Positions 45,201-53,959 are shown, numbered from the stretch's first letter. The stretch is 64,000 nt of DNA from Pontibacterium sp049599735 (GCA_049599735.1 JBMYOX010000007.1:1-64000), one strand, 5' to 3'. The notes: a model not told the origin generated them from the letters alone. Translations and numbers: made by a program.

Positions 45201-48200
45201 TCTGCGGTAAATAGCTGCCCTCTCACAGCAGTGCTATCGGCATCCTCACCCGTCTGGCTCCAGTCGGTCCAGAGCGCCACAAAACCACCCTCTGCCAGGG
45301 CAGTAACGGTGGGGGCTTCCTGATTACTGGCACTGCTGCTGTTAACCTGAAAAGCTTCACCCAGTAAGGTGCCGTCATCTGCAAACAGCTGACCTGTAAT
45401 AGCACTGCCCTCACCGTCGCCGGAGGCCGGGTTAGCATCGGTCCAGAGGGCCACAAAACCCCCGCCCGATAATGCCGTGACTGTCGGCGCTGTCTGATCA
45501 CCCGCCGTGTCTGTGTTCACCAGGAACTCAGCGCCTTCCTTGATCAGGTAACCCGGCTGCAGTTCGGCCAATGCTTCGCTGCGGGCCTGAATATTGATCA
45601 CACTGGATGCGGTTGTCGTCTGTGCGCCGGTGCCATCCGTATCGGCATCGGTCACACTGAAACTCAGGGTTCTGCTGTCGCTGAGTGCCGTCGGATTCTG
45701 GCCACCCTGATAAGTCACGCTCTGCAGTAACTGTTGATACTGCGCCAGGCTGCCCGGCCCACTCAGGGTAAGGACGCCGCTTGTTGCATCGTACCGGGCA
45801 CTGATACCCGTATCCGCAGTATCCACCGCCAGCACATCCCCTGCGGTAAAACCCTCACTAATGGTGATGCTGGCACTCGCCATCTGTGCATCATCGATAT
45901 CATTCAGGCTCAGCACGACCACCGCCGACACAGCTTCACTGCCTTCGGTATAGATTAAGGGCTGCTGGGCTACAAAATAATTAAAATCAAAATTATTCGG
46001 GTCAGTCGGAAAGTCATTGGGGTCAATCGGCGAGCTACCCGACGGGCTTAAATCCGAGACCTGAGTTAATGCCCCGGTCACAGGATCATAAGACCAGAGT
46101 TCATTACTCTCTCCGTTACCCCACCAGGTTGTGGCGGTAAAGTAAACAATACCGTTCTGATCGGTTATAAATCGCGTGTTGGCGTCGCCGCTACCGGGAA
46201 TATCTCCCAGCATCTGCAGTGTATTAACCTCGGGATCATAAACCCAGGGCTCCTCACCGCTGCCACCATTGGCACCAAAATAGAGACGGTTGTCCAGTAC
46301 AAATGAAGAGAACTCACCGGGGTTTGAGCTGCCGCTGCCTGGGTTAATATCTCCCACGAACAACACGCTGTTCTGGGCAGAGTCATAGGCCCAGAGCTCA
46401 ATACCCGCGCTGCCGTTATCGGCACTGAAATAGAGCGTATTGTCGATCACACCTAAAATTCGACTCAGGGAATCTCCGGCCCCCGCGTTCAGGTCAGTCA
46501 GCAGCTGAATCGAAGGGGCTGAGGGATCATAAGCCCAGAGTTCCTTACCGACCACAGCATGATCGGCCATAAAATAAATGATGCCGTTCATCCCGGTCAG
46601 GGAGACTGGCGTTGAGTCCGGGCTACCGGGATTAAGGTCAACCACCATCTGCAGACTGTTATTGGCCGGATCATATGACCAGAGCTCGTTACCGGCCGCA
46701 TCGCTGCTGTCCTGGAAGTAAAGCTTGCCATTAAAAACGGACAGTGAATGAGCACTCTCATTACCTGATTGAAAATCAAGCACTTTCTGGGCCTGATCGG
46801 TCGCGGAGTCAAGCCGCCACAGGCTGCTGCTGTGATCTTCATCGCGAGCCGTAAAATAAAGCTGGCCTGCCAGTTCGGTAAAATTACCCGGGTTGGCATC
46901 CCCTTCACCAACAACCAGGTCAGCAACCTGCTGACTTTCCTGCGTGAACGGATCATAAGACCAGAGTTCGTTACCGGTCACCGCGTCATCACCTGGAAAG
47001 TAGAGTTTTCCGGCAAACTCCGTGTAACCACGGGCCATGGAAAATGCGCCGCCCTCATTGGGTGTCGCAATTTTCCAGGCACGGTTAGCCGCCGGTGAAT
47101 AGGCCCAGAATGAGGTGCTTTCGCTGCCGTCTTCAGTCGGCTCACGCATCCGGAAGATAAACGCCGTATCACCCACAATTAACGCCGGGGCATCGTTAAC
47201 ACCACTGACCGTCAGTGATACCGAGGCCAGAGTGACACCACCCTGTCCATCGCTGACCTGGTAGGTAAAACTGTCATTGCCAACAAAATCCGGCTCAGGG
47301 TTATAGGTATAACTGCCGTCTGCATTAAGTAATAAAGTACCGTGCGCGGGCTCGCCATCCTGCGCCAGGGCATAAGACAGGCTATCACCATCCATATCGG
47401 AGGCAACCAGCTGGCCGGTAAGGGGCGTATCTTCAACCGCTTCCGCATCAGCCGGAAGCGTCAGCTGGAGTAACTGACCACGGATTGATGATTCACTGGT
47501 GTCCCCGCCCGTCTGACTTCTGTCTTCCCAGAGCGCCACCACACTGCCATCAGCCAGCTCCGCAACCACCGGAGCACCCTGATAACCCTTTGTGGTCGAG
47601 TTCACCAGAAACTCTTCACCCACCGGTGTGCCATCAGCGGCAAACTGTTGAGCGCGTACTGCCTGATTACTGTTATCTGCACCGGTAAAACTGGAATCCT
47701 GCCAGAGTGCAATAAAGCCCCCATCAGATAATCCCGCCACAGCCGGTTTATACTGGCTGCTTGTAACCGTAGTGTTTACCAGAAACTCATCCGCGACTTT
47801 GCTACCGTCCGCCGCAAACAGCTGACCGTGTACCGCTTGGGCATGAGGGTCATCACCACTCTGACTATAATCGGTCCAGACTGCAACAAAACCGCCATTG
47901 GCCAACGCACTGACCGATGGCTCAGTCTGACCACCCGGGGTCGTACTGTTTACCAGGAACTCATCACCTGTCTGGCTACCATCCGCGGCGAACGTCTGGC
48001 CACGCACGGCATAACTACTGGTGTCATCCTCACTCTGACTCCAGTCCGTCCACAGCACAGCAAAACCGCCTGTGGTCAGGGCCGTCACAGCAGGTTCGGT
48101 CTGATTATTGGTGACGATACTGTTTACCTGAAATGCCTCACCCAGCGGCGTGGCATCCGCTGCAAAGACCTGCCCATGAATGTCAGCAGCGCCATCCTCT

Positions 48201-51200
48201 TCGTTCACCTGGGCCCAGGTCGCCACAAAACCGCCCCCGGACAACGTGGTTAGTTTCGGAATACCCAGAATATCGAGTACAAACTCCTCATTCACCGGGC
48301 GAGCATCAGCATCAAATAACTGCCCCCGTATGCTCGGGACATCCGGGTTAGCGGGGTCATTGATCCAAAGCGCGACAAAACCACCATTGTCCAGGGCCGT
48401 CACAGACGGGCTAGACTGATTATTCGCTGTGGTACTGTTAACGAGAAACTCATCATTCACCGCACTGCCATCAGCTGCAAATAACTGGCCACGCACTGCG
48501 TAAAAACTGGTATCTCCCCCTGTCTGACTGTTATCCGACCAGAGCACCACAAAATTACCATCGCTGAGAACTGTCACAACCGGGCTATGCTGATAACTGT
48601 TTGTGCTGCTGTTAACCAGGAATTCATCACCCGCTTTTACAAACAGTTCCGTTTGATGGCGGATAACCTCAGGAGCATCATTCACCGGATTAACCGTCAG
48701 GGTCGCGGTTGCCGCCACGGCAGCCGTGCCATCAGATACCTGATAGTTAAACGTCAGCTCTCCATTAAAATCTGCCACAGGAGTAAAGCTGTAGGTGCCG
48801 TCCGTATGCTCAATCAGGGTGCCCTGACTGTTATCTGTCAGGGTCAGTTGGGTCACGTTTAATGCATCACCATTTGCATCGCTGGCGTTGGCCAGTAACG
48901 CATCGGAACTGAAGCTGATGCTGCCCTCTTCGTCAATCGCAGGCAGTACAACCGGCCCGCTTATCTCCGGCAACGCATTCGGCACAATGAAGGCATTAAC
49001 CGTCAGGAAGACTGTATGCTCAAGCACACCGTTACCACTTTCCCGTACCTCGTAGGTAAAGCTGTCTTCACCCTCAAAACCCTGGGTCGGGGTGTAGGTA
49101 AAAGCACCGTCCTGCGCCAACACCAGTGTCCCGTTATCGGGCTGACCATCGGCCGTGAGCTGATAAACCAAACTGTTGATGCCTGCCCCTGTCGCGTTGA
49201 GGTGACCGCTTAAGACCTCATCCTGTGTCACCTCAAGCGCCGCAGCCGGCATAAACATCTGGGCCCGTACGGCGCTACCATCAGTGTCGCCACCTGTGCC
49301 ACTCTCATCCTGCCAGAGCGCGATAACACCGCCATTATCAAGCGCCGATAAGCTGGGCATCTGCTGATCCCCGGCAACGGTGGTGCTCAGAACAAACTCA
49401 CCACCGGTCATGCTGCCATCAGCACCGAATGCCTGCGCCCGCAGCGCACTGCCAACGCCGTCCACACCGGACGGATTCAAATCCTTCCAGGACACGACAA
49501 AACCGCCATCGGATAAGCCCACAACAGCCGGCGTAAACTGATAACCGGCGGTACTGCTGTTGATCAGTAACTCACTACCGAGTTGACCGCCCGCCGCATC
49601 AAAGATCTGGCCTCGGATGGCGCTACCTTCAGTGTCACCGCCTGATGCGCTCCAGTCTTCCCAAACCGCGACAAAACCACCCTCACTCAGGGCTGTCACA
49701 ACCGGCTCTGACTGATAACCCGCCGTACTGGTGTTCACCTGAAATACGTCACCCAGAAGGCTGCCATCCGCCATAAACATCTGAGCCCGTACGGCACTGC
49801 CTTCGGTATCCTGACCCGCCAGGCTATAATCCTGCCAAAGCGCGACAAAACCACCATCAGACAAGCCCGTCACCGTCGGGCCGTCCTGATTACCTTCGCT
49901 TGCGTTATCGATCAGGAATTCGTCACCGGTTTTACTGCCATCAGCCGTGAAGCGCTGACCCATAACATTTGTACCCAGGGTAGCGTTCTCACTCCAGTCC
50001 ATCCACAGGGCGACAAAGCCACCATCGGCCTGCGCGGTGACGGTGGCGGTGCTCTGGTAGCCGGCTGTAGTGGTATTTACCAGGAATTCGCTACCCTGCC
50101 GGGTGCCGTCTGCGGTAAATAGCTGCCCTCTCACAGCAGTGCTATCGGCATCCTCACCCGTCTGGCTCCAGTCGGTCCAGAGCGCCACAAAACCACCCTC
50201 TGCCAGGGCAGTAACGGTGGGGGCTTCCTGATTACTGGCACTGCTGCTGTTAACCTGAAAAGCTTCACCCAGTAAGGTGCCGTCATCTGCAAACAGCTGA
50301 CCTGTAATAGCACTGCCCTCACCGTCGCCGGAGGCCGGGTTAGCATCGGTCCAGAGGGCCACAAAACCCCCGCCCGATAATGCCGTGACTGTCGGCGCTG
50401 TCTGATCACCCGCCGTGTCTGTGTTCACCAGGAACTCAGCGCCTTCCTTGATCAGGTAACCCGGCTGCAGTTCGGCCAATGCTTCGCTGCGGGCCTGAAT
50501 ATTGATCACACTGGATGCGGTTGTCGTCTGTGCGCCGGTGCCATCCGTATCGGCATCGGTCACACTGAAACTCAGGGTTCTGCTGTCGCTGAGTGCCGTC
50601 GGATTCTGGCCACCCTGATAAGTCACGCTCTGCAGTAACTGTTGATACTGCGCCAGGCTGCCCGGCCCACTCAGGGTAAGGACGCCGCTTGTTGCATCGT
50701 ACCGGGCACTGATACCCGTATCCGCAGTATCCACCGCCAGCACATCCCCTGCGGTAAAACCCTCACTAATGGTGATGCTGGCACTCGCCATCTGTGCATC
50801 ATCGATATCATTCAGGCTCAGCACGACCACCGCCGACACAGCTTCACTGCCTTCGGTATAGATTAAGGGCTGCTGGGCTACAAAATAATTAAAATCAAAA
50901 TTATTCGGGTCAGTCGGAAAGTCATTGGGGTCAATCGGCGAGCTACCCGACGGGCTTAAATCCGAGACCTGAGTTAATGCCCCGGTCACAGGATCATAAG
51001 ACCAGAGTTCATTACTCTCTCCGTTACCCCACCAGGTTGTGGCGGTAAAGTAAACAATACCGTTCTGATCGGTTATAAATCGCGTGTTGGCGTCGCCGCT
51101 ACCGGGAATATCTCCCAGCATCTGCAGTGTATTAACCTCGGGATCATAAACCCAGGGCTCCTCACCGCTGCCACCATTGGCACCAAAATAGAGACGGTTG

Positions 51201-53959
51201 TCCAGTACAAATGAAGAGAACTCACCGGGGTTTGAGCTGCCGCTGCCTGGGTTAATATCTCCCACGAACAACACGCTGTTCTGGGCAGAGTCATAGGCCC
51301 AGAGCTCAATACCCGCGCTGCCGTTATCGGCACTGAAATAGAGCGTATTGTCGATCACACCTAAAATTCGACTCAGGGAATCTCCGGCCCCCGCGTTCAG
51401 GTCAGTCAGCAGCTGAATCGAAGGGGCTGAGGGATCATAAGCCCAGAGTTCCTTACCGACCACAGCATGATCGGCCATAAAATAAATGATGCCGTTCATC
51501 CCGGTCAGGGAGACTGGCGTTGAGTCCGGGCTACCGGGATTAAGGTCAACCACCATCTGCAGACTGTTATTGGCCGGATCATATGACCAGAGCTCGTTAC
51601 CGGCCGCATCGCTGCTGTCCTGGAAGTAAAGCTTGCCATTAAAAACGGACAGTGAATGAGCACTCTCATTACCTGATTGAAAATCAAGCACTTTCTGGGC
51701 CTGATCGGTCGCGGAGTCAAGCCGCCACAGGCTGCTGCTGTGATCTTCATCGCGAGCCGTAAAATAAAGCTGGCCTGCCAGTTCGGTAAAATTACCCGGG
51801 TTGGCATCCCCTTCACCAACAACCAGGTCAGCAACCTGCTGACTTTCCTGCGTGAACGGATCATAAGACCAGAGTTCGTTACCGGTCACCGCGTCATCAC
51901 CTGGAAAGTAGAGTTTTCCGGCAAACTCCGTGTAACCACGGGCCATGGAAAATGCGCCGCCCTCATTGGGTGTCGCAATTTTCCAGGCACGGTTAGCCGC
52001 CGGTGAATAGGCCCAGAATGAGGTGCTTTCGCTGCCGTCTTCAGTCGGCTCACGCATCCGGAAGATAAACGCCGTATCACCCACAATTAACGCCGGGGCA
52101 TCGTTAACCGGGTTAACCGGCAGACTTGCGGTGGCATCCACGGTTTCAGTGCCGTCAGAGACCTGGTAGTTAAACAGGACTTCTCCGTTAAAGTGCGCCG
52201 CCGGGCTGAAGCTGTAAGTACCATCGCCGTTATCCGTTAATACACCCTGCGTGACATCAGCCAGGCTCAGTTGTGTCACGCTCAGGTTATCGCCATCTGC
52301 ATCACTGGCATTGATTAACAAATCAGCCGTACTGAAGGACAGGCTGCTGTCCTCATCAACAGGAGGCAAGCTTACAAACTCACTGACAACCGGTACATCA
52401 TTAACCGGGCTGATGGTCAGAGAAAGAGAGCCCTGAACAACACCGCCCTGCCCGTCACTAACTGTATAACTAAAGCTGTCACTGCCAAAATAGTGCGCGG
52501 CCGGGGTATAAGTAAAACTGCCATCGGCATTTAAAACCAGGGTACCGTGAGCCGGAGCCCCCCCGTCCGCCAGGGAGTAGGTCAGGCTGTCACCATCAGC
52601 GTCTGTCGCGGTCAACTGGCCTGTCAGCACTGTGTCTTCCGTAATTTCCACCTCTGACGTTGTGCCTAATTTAAACAACTGACCTCGCACAGCCTTACCA
52701 CTGGTATCATCACCGCTGTTACTGCCATCCGTCCAAAGTGCCACGAACCCGCCATCGGATAACACTGTCACTGTGGCCTCAAACTGGTCTCCGGCACTCG
52801 TGCTATTCACTAAAAACTCATCATCGATGAAACGACCATCATCTCCAAACCTCTGGCCACGCACTGCATAAGCGTCATTACCCGCTTCACTATGATCCTG
52901 CCAAAGTACAACAAAACCACCCTCATCCAACGCAGTAACGGCCGGTTTTCGCTGCGTAGAGGTTGTCGTGGTATTCACCAAAAATTCGCCCCCTACTTTA
53001 GTGCCATCTGCCAGAAATACCTGCCCCCGCACCGCAAAACCGCTGGTGTCACCCCCACTGCTACTTTCATCGGTCCAGATGGCTACAAAACCACCCTTGG
53101 TCAGTGCTGTAATCGAGGCTTCATGCTGCCTGCCTGCCGTTGTACTGTTCACCAGAAATTCTGTTCCCAGTGGGCTACCATCGTCCATGAACTGCTGCCC
53201 ACGCACGGAAAAATACTCCGTATCACCACCTGTTTTACTTTCATCCGTCCAGAGTACAACAAAGCCACCCTCGACAAGGGCAGTCACTGACGAATCTCTT
53301 TGAATATTAGAGGTCGTGGAGTTCACCAAAAATTCATCACCTGATACCTGACCGTCAGATGAAAACAATTGGCCCCGCACAGCTTGTGCACTGCTATCTC
53401 CGCCGCTTCGGCTATTATCTGTCCAGACGATAACAAAGCCACCATCATTTAAAGCGGTGACTGCTGGCTCATTTTGAGCGCGCAACGTTGTGCTATTAAC
53501 CAGAAATTCATCACCTAGCTTGTTCGCCTCAGCCCCGAACATCTGCGCACGTACCGCACCTAAACTTCTGTCACCACCACTGCCACTTGTATCCGTCCAG
53601 GTTACAACGAACCCCCCCCCTGCCAATGCAGTAGCATCTGCGTCACTTTGATAACCTTGGGTAATAGTATTCACCAAAAATTCATCATCAAACGCAGAAC
53701 CATCAGCCGTAAATAACTGCCCCCGAACGGCACTTGAGCTGCTATCAGGCTCGTTATGACTATAATCCGTCCAGATCGCAACAAAACCGCCACCCGCCAA
53801 TGCCACCACAACCGGGTCAAACTGATCATTTGCTGTAGCACTGTTTACCAGAAACTCAGTACCGGCCTTTACAAAGACATCAGACTGGAGGCCCGTTGCC
53901 TCAGGCATGGTATTAGCGGTTTGTGAACTAGTATAGAGATCTGAGTTGAGGGTACTCAT
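39290..53959 (-). CDS. Giant multi-beta-propeller protein with dockerin-like C-terminus (about 4,889 residues)
   Basis: This is one uninterrupted frame. GGAGG 7 bases upstream fixes the ATG at 53959; an earlier start at 54016 has none. Six blocks each hold exactly seven copies of a roughly 50-residue repeat (consensus VTALxDGGFVALWxDxS, then AVRGQxFxADG, then EFLVNSTT) at about residues 28-431, 1165-1570, 1770-2165, 2801-3206, 3405-3807 and 4207-4602. Cadherin/VCBS-like domains ('TATDADGDSLTYSL', 'NPVNDAP') separate them. Two identical eight-repeat ELWxYDP domains lie at about 618-1010 and 2254-2646. A dockerin-like module with DVDGNGVISAADA lies near 4795. No N-terminal signal peptide is visible and no secretion genes are near. 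It is probably a calcium-dependent surface or matrix protein; this is inference. Confidence 0.93.
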   Translation of the reverse strand: MSTLNSDLYTSSQTANTMPEATGLQSDVFVKAGTEFLVNSATANDQFDPVVVALAGGGFVAIWTDYSHNEPDSSSSAVRGQLFTADGSAFDDEFLVNTITQGYQSDADATALAGGGFVVTWTDTSGSGGDRSLGAVRAQMFGAEANKLGDEFLVNSTTLRAQNEPAVTALNDGGFVIVWTDNSRSGGDSSAQAVRGQLFSSDGQVSGDEFLVNSTTSNIQRDSSVTALVEGGFVVLWTDESKTGGDTEYFSVRGQQFMDDGSPLGTEFLVNSTTAGRQHEASITALTKGGFVAIWTDESSSGGDTSGFAVRGQVFLADGTKVGGEFLVNTTTTSTQRKPAVTALDEGGFVVLWQDHSEAGNDAYAVRGQRFGDDGRFIDDEFLVNSTSAGDQFEATVTVLSDGGFVALWTDGSNSGDDTSGKAVRGQLFKLGTTSEVEITEDTVLTGQLTATDADGDSLTYSLADGGAPAHGTLVLNADGSFTYTPAAHYFGSDSFSYTVSDGQGGVVQGSLSLTISPVNDVPVVSEFVSLPPVDEDSSLSFSTADLLINASDADGDNLSVTQLSLADVTQGVLTDNGDGTYSFSPAAHFNGEVLFNYQVSDGTETVDATASLPVNPVNDAPALIVGDTAFIFRMREPTEDGSESTSFWAYSPAANRAWKIATPNEGGAFSMARGYTEFAGKLYFPGDDAVTGNELWSYDPFTQESQQVADLVVGEGDANPGNFTELAGQLYFTARDEDHSSSLWRLDSATDQAQKVLDFQSGNESAHSLSVFNGKLYFQDSSDAAGNELWSYDPANNSLQMVVDLNPGSPDSTPVSLTGMNGIIYFMADHAVVGKELWAYDPSAPSIQLLTDLNAGAGDSLSRILGVIDNTLYFSADNGSAGIELWAYDSAQNSVLFVGDINPGSGSSNPGEFSSFVLDNRLYFGANGGSGEEPWVYDPEVNTLQMLGDIPGSGDANTRFITDQNGIVYFTATTWWGNGESNELWSYDPVTGALTQVSDLSPSGSSPIDPNDFPTDPNNFDFNYFVAQQPLIYTEGSEAVSAVVVLSLNDIDDAQMASASITISEGFTAGDVLAVDTADTGISARYDATSGVLTLSGPGSLAQYQQLLQSVTYQGGQNPTALSDSRTLSFSVTDADTDGTGAQTTTASSVINIQARSEALAELQPGYLIKEGAEFLVNTDTAGDQTAPTVTALSGGGFVALWTDANPASGDGEGSAITGQLFADDGTLLGEAFQVNSSSASNQEAPTVTALAEGGFVALWTDWSQTGEDADSTAVRGQLFTADGTRQGSEFLVNTTTAGYQSTATVTAQADGGFVALWMDWSENATLGTNVMGQRFTADGSKTGDEFLIDNASEGNQDGPTVTGLSDGGFVALWQDYSLAGQDTEGSAVRAQMFMADGSLLGDVFQVNTSTAGYQSEPVVTALSEGGFVAVWEDWSASGGDTEGSAIRGQIFDAAGGQLGSELLINSSTAGYQFTPAVVGLSDGGFVVSWKDLNPSGVDGVGSALRAQAFGADGSMTGGEFVLSTTVAGDQQMPSLSALDNGGVIALWQDESGTGGDTDGSAVRAQMFMPAAALEVTQDEVLSGHLNATGAGINSLVYQLTADGQPDNGTLVLAQDGAFTYTPTQGFEGEDSFTYEVRESGNGVLEHTVFLTVNAFIVPNALPEISGPVVLPAIDEEGSISFSSDALLANASDANGDALNVTQLTLTDNSQGTLIEHTDGTYSFTPVADFNGELTFNYQVSDGTAAVAATATLTVNPVNDAPEVIRHQTELFVKAGDEFLVNSSTNSYQHSPVVTVLSDGNFVVLWSDNSQTGGDTSFYAVRGQLFAADGSAVNDEFLVNSTTANNQSSPSVTALDNGGFVALWINDPANPDVPSIRGQLFDADARPVNEEFVLDILGIPKLTTLSGGGFVATWAQVNEEDGAADIHGQVFAADATPLGEAFQVNSIVTNNQTEPAVTALTTGGFAVLWTDWSQSEDDTSSYAVRGQTFAADGSQTGDEFLVNSTTPGGQTEPSVSALANGGFVAVWTDYSQSGDDPHAQAVHGQLFAADGSKVADEFLVNTTVTSSQYKPAVAGLSDGGFIALWQDSSFTGADNSNQAVRAQQFAADGTPVGEEFLVNSTTKGYQGAPVVAELADGSVVALWEDRSQTGGDTSESSIRGQLLQLTLPADAEAVEDTPLTGQLVASDMDGDSLSYALAQDGEPAHGTLLLNADGSYTYNPEPDFVGNDSFTYQVSDGQGGVTLASVSLTVSGVNDAPALIVGDTAFIFRMREPTEDGSESTSFWAYSPAANRAWKIATPNEGGAFSMARGYTEFAGKLYFPGDDAVTGNELWSYDPFTQESQQVADLVVGEGDANPGNFTELAGQLYFTARDEDHSSSLWRLDSATDQAQKVLDFQSGNESAHSLSVFNGKLYFQDSSDAAGNELWSYDPANNSLQMVVDLNPGSPDSTPVSLTGMNGIIYFMADHAVVGKELWAYDPSAPSIQLLTDLNAGAGDSLSRILGVIDNTLYFSADNGSAGIELWAYDSAQNSVLFVGDINPGSGSSNPGEFSSFVLDNRLYFGANGGSGEEPWVYDPEVNTLQMLGDIPGSGDANTRFITDQNGIVYFTATTWWGNGESNELWSYDPVTGALTQVSDLSPSGSSPIDPNDFPTDPNNFDFNYFVAQQPLIYTEGSEAVSAVVVLSLNDIDDAQMASASITISEGFTAGDVLAVDTADTGISARYDATSGVLTLSGPGSLAQYQQLLQSVTYQGGQNPTALSDSRTLSFSVTDADTDGTGAQTTTASSVINIQARSEALAELQPGYLIKEGAEFLVNTDTAGDQTAPTVTALSGGGFVALWTDANPASGDGEGSAITGQLFADDGTLLGEAFQVNSSSASNQEAPTVTALAEGGFVALWTDWSQTGEDADSTAVRGQLFTADGTRQGSEFLVNTTTAGYQSTATVTAQADGGFVALWMDWSENATLGTNVMGQRFAADGSKTGDEFIISNLSAGNQEGPAITALANGSFVALWQDYSLTGPDQDSSAVRGQLFDSMGNKSGAELQINTSTAGYQSEPTVAALDTGGFIAVWEDWSATGGDTEGTAIRGQQFDAQGIKVGEELLVNSTTASFQFTPSVVAQPGGGFVVAWMDLNAAGIGGQGKLVRAQAFDTDGTKTGGEFILSTTTSDDQQTPVLSALNDGRVLALWEDSSASGGDTEGLAVRGQLFVAANALETTENSVLTGHLNDTGARSDSLIYQLSADGQPENGTLELNAEGGFTYTPDPDYNGVDSFTYEVRESGNGVIQNTLYITVNIDNEVPQISAPVTLPAIDEDSSLSFSTADLLVNASDADGDVLSVTGLTLADTDQGVLTNQGDGTYSFSPAADFNGEVQFNYQVTDGTDTVDSTVSLLVNPVNDAPEIQPLQTEAFFKTGDELLVSSNLRGEWLAHPQVTALADGSFVSIWMDYKNTSDDNSGYSIRGQLFMADGSLSGEEFLVNSTTVNSQQDPAISALSDGGFVAVWQDDSESNGDSSGAAVRGQRFTADATRSGEEFLINSTTSNFQYEPAVTGLSDGGFVALWRDTSQSGEDTSYDAVRGQRFAADGSPSGTEFLVNSTIYSHQAQPSVDSLSGGGFVAVWWDWSPGDSTSMMTAVRGQLYEADGSRLGEEFLVSSIAAGVSHSDLVVTTLADDGFVVTWRDNNHKADGDDGSGLVVRGQLFSADGAKINNEFQVNTTTAGNQSGPSVTALTDGGFMTLWHDNSQSGEDVSGYAVRGQRFSADGSLNGPELLINSTTTGNQLLPAVAALNDGGLVAFWKDADQGASAIRAQLFETEVTEGLITFEDGVLAGQLTATDADDDSLTYSLVAGGEPAHGTLVLNTDGSFTYTPAANYFGSDSFSYTVSDGQGVVQGSLPLIISSVNDAPVVSAPVTLSAIAEDSSLSFSTADLLINARDTDGDVLNVTGLTLADTAQGALTNQGDGTYSFSPTADFNGDVQFNYQVTDGTDTVATTASLLVNPINDAPVVSAPVTLSAITEESTAFFSASDLLANSHDADGDNLNVSQVRLADATRGVLTDQGDGTYSFSPTADFNGDVQFNYRISDGTDTVDTTASLLVNPANDAPVVSAPVTLSAIAEDSSLSFSTADLLINARDTDGDVLNVTGLTLADTAQGALTNQGDGTYSFSPTADFNGDVQFNYQVTDGTDTVATTASLLVNPVNDAPEIEYLRTETLSKTGAEFLVNSTTESYQHSAAVTALTGGGFVVLWSDYSQSGEDTSVYAVRGQRFAADGSAVDSEFMVNTTTTGNQSAPAVSALEDGGFIAMWSDASSGYVVAQRFTENATPVNGEFIVNESLSNGQGQPEVAGLSDGGFVAVWSEVGEELGIADVRAQVFAADGSLTGGEILVNSITADQQSVPAVTALTNGNFVVLWADNSQSGGAVGEFEIMGQLFSAGGSKINEAFQVNNTVTYLQNDPVVTSLADGGFVALWTDYSTSDDDPHGHAVRGQVFNADGSESGGEFLVNTTLSGSQSDPSVTALSDGSFIAFWQDLSFTGEDTSSYAVRGQRFMSDGSKAGEEFLANSTTTGAQLEPVVTELSGGRIVVLWEDRSQTGDDTSESAIRGQLFNLDITQGGKITEGETLTGQLTATDADGDSLIYGLSDGGAPVHGALELNSEGGFTYTPEQDFVGMDSFVYEVSDGKGGLIRDTLNIDVQKDMTDTSVTFDLAGSIAYWSDNSQKISATDITLRENGEPVSVLVSEEDGSFNFSGLNSEAAYELEMEHPSPVSEDYVAAVSAADASTAARLAVGLIEGSNEYQKMAADVDGNGVISAADASMIARQAVGLIQLDGWQFVSALTETEQAQLADDPSRASNEVFPAPAPDVVFNEGQTAYDYVGILLGDVDGSWTAELEELNNV
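39500..39695 (-). other. Dockerin-like calcium-binding module of the giant protein
   Basis: The encoded segment has two related halves. The first, AAVSAADASTAARLAVGLI, lacks a full calcium loop. The second, DVDGNGVISAADASMIARQAVGLI, has a complete EF-hand-type loop. It matches type I dockerin duplication. A third DVDG motif (LLGDVDGSW) lies 20 residues from the end of the protein. No cohesin-like domain was recognised in the window. Confidence 0.7.
41385..41674 (-). repeat. 290-bp direct repeat, copy 1
   Basis: This stretch is identical by eye to 41979-42268, 594 bp (198 codons) away. It encodes one cadherin-like domain (VTLSAIAEDSSLSFSTADLL...). A diverged copy of the same domain separates the two. 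Confidence 0.85.
41979..42268 (-). repeat. 290-bp direct repeat, copy 2
   Basis: This is the second copy of the cadherin-like domain repeat. No difference from 41385-41674 was seen on direct comparison. The spacing keeps the reading frame. Confidence 0.85.
45009..47200 (-). repeat. 2.19-kb direct repeat, copy A (gene-distal)
   Basis: This copy matches 49917-52108 at a constant offset of 4,908 bp. It begins at a domain junction (NDAPALIVG) and ends inside propeller blade 3 (VMGQRF). The only difference I found is C at 45040 against T at 49948, near the edge. Beyond both edges the DNA diverges abruptly. Confidence 0.93.
49917..52108 (-). repeat. 2.19-kb direct repeat, copy B (gene-proximal)
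   Basis: Partner of 45009-47200. It encodes the eight-repeat ELW domain, a following cadherin-like domain and the first two and a half blades of propeller 2. The offset equals 1,636 codons, so the frame is kept. Confidence 0.93.

Noticed and set aside
45009..52108. The duplicated 2.19-kb block as a transposon or insertion sequence
   Set aside because: It has no terminal inverted repeats or transposase, stays in frame and encodes the same domain set. It is an intragenic repeat.
40730..53303. Many open frames of 60-176 codons opposite the giant gene
   Set aside because: They repeat in step with the propeller repeats of the sense gene, so they are shadows. Their identical copies are useful only as evidence for the DNA duplication.
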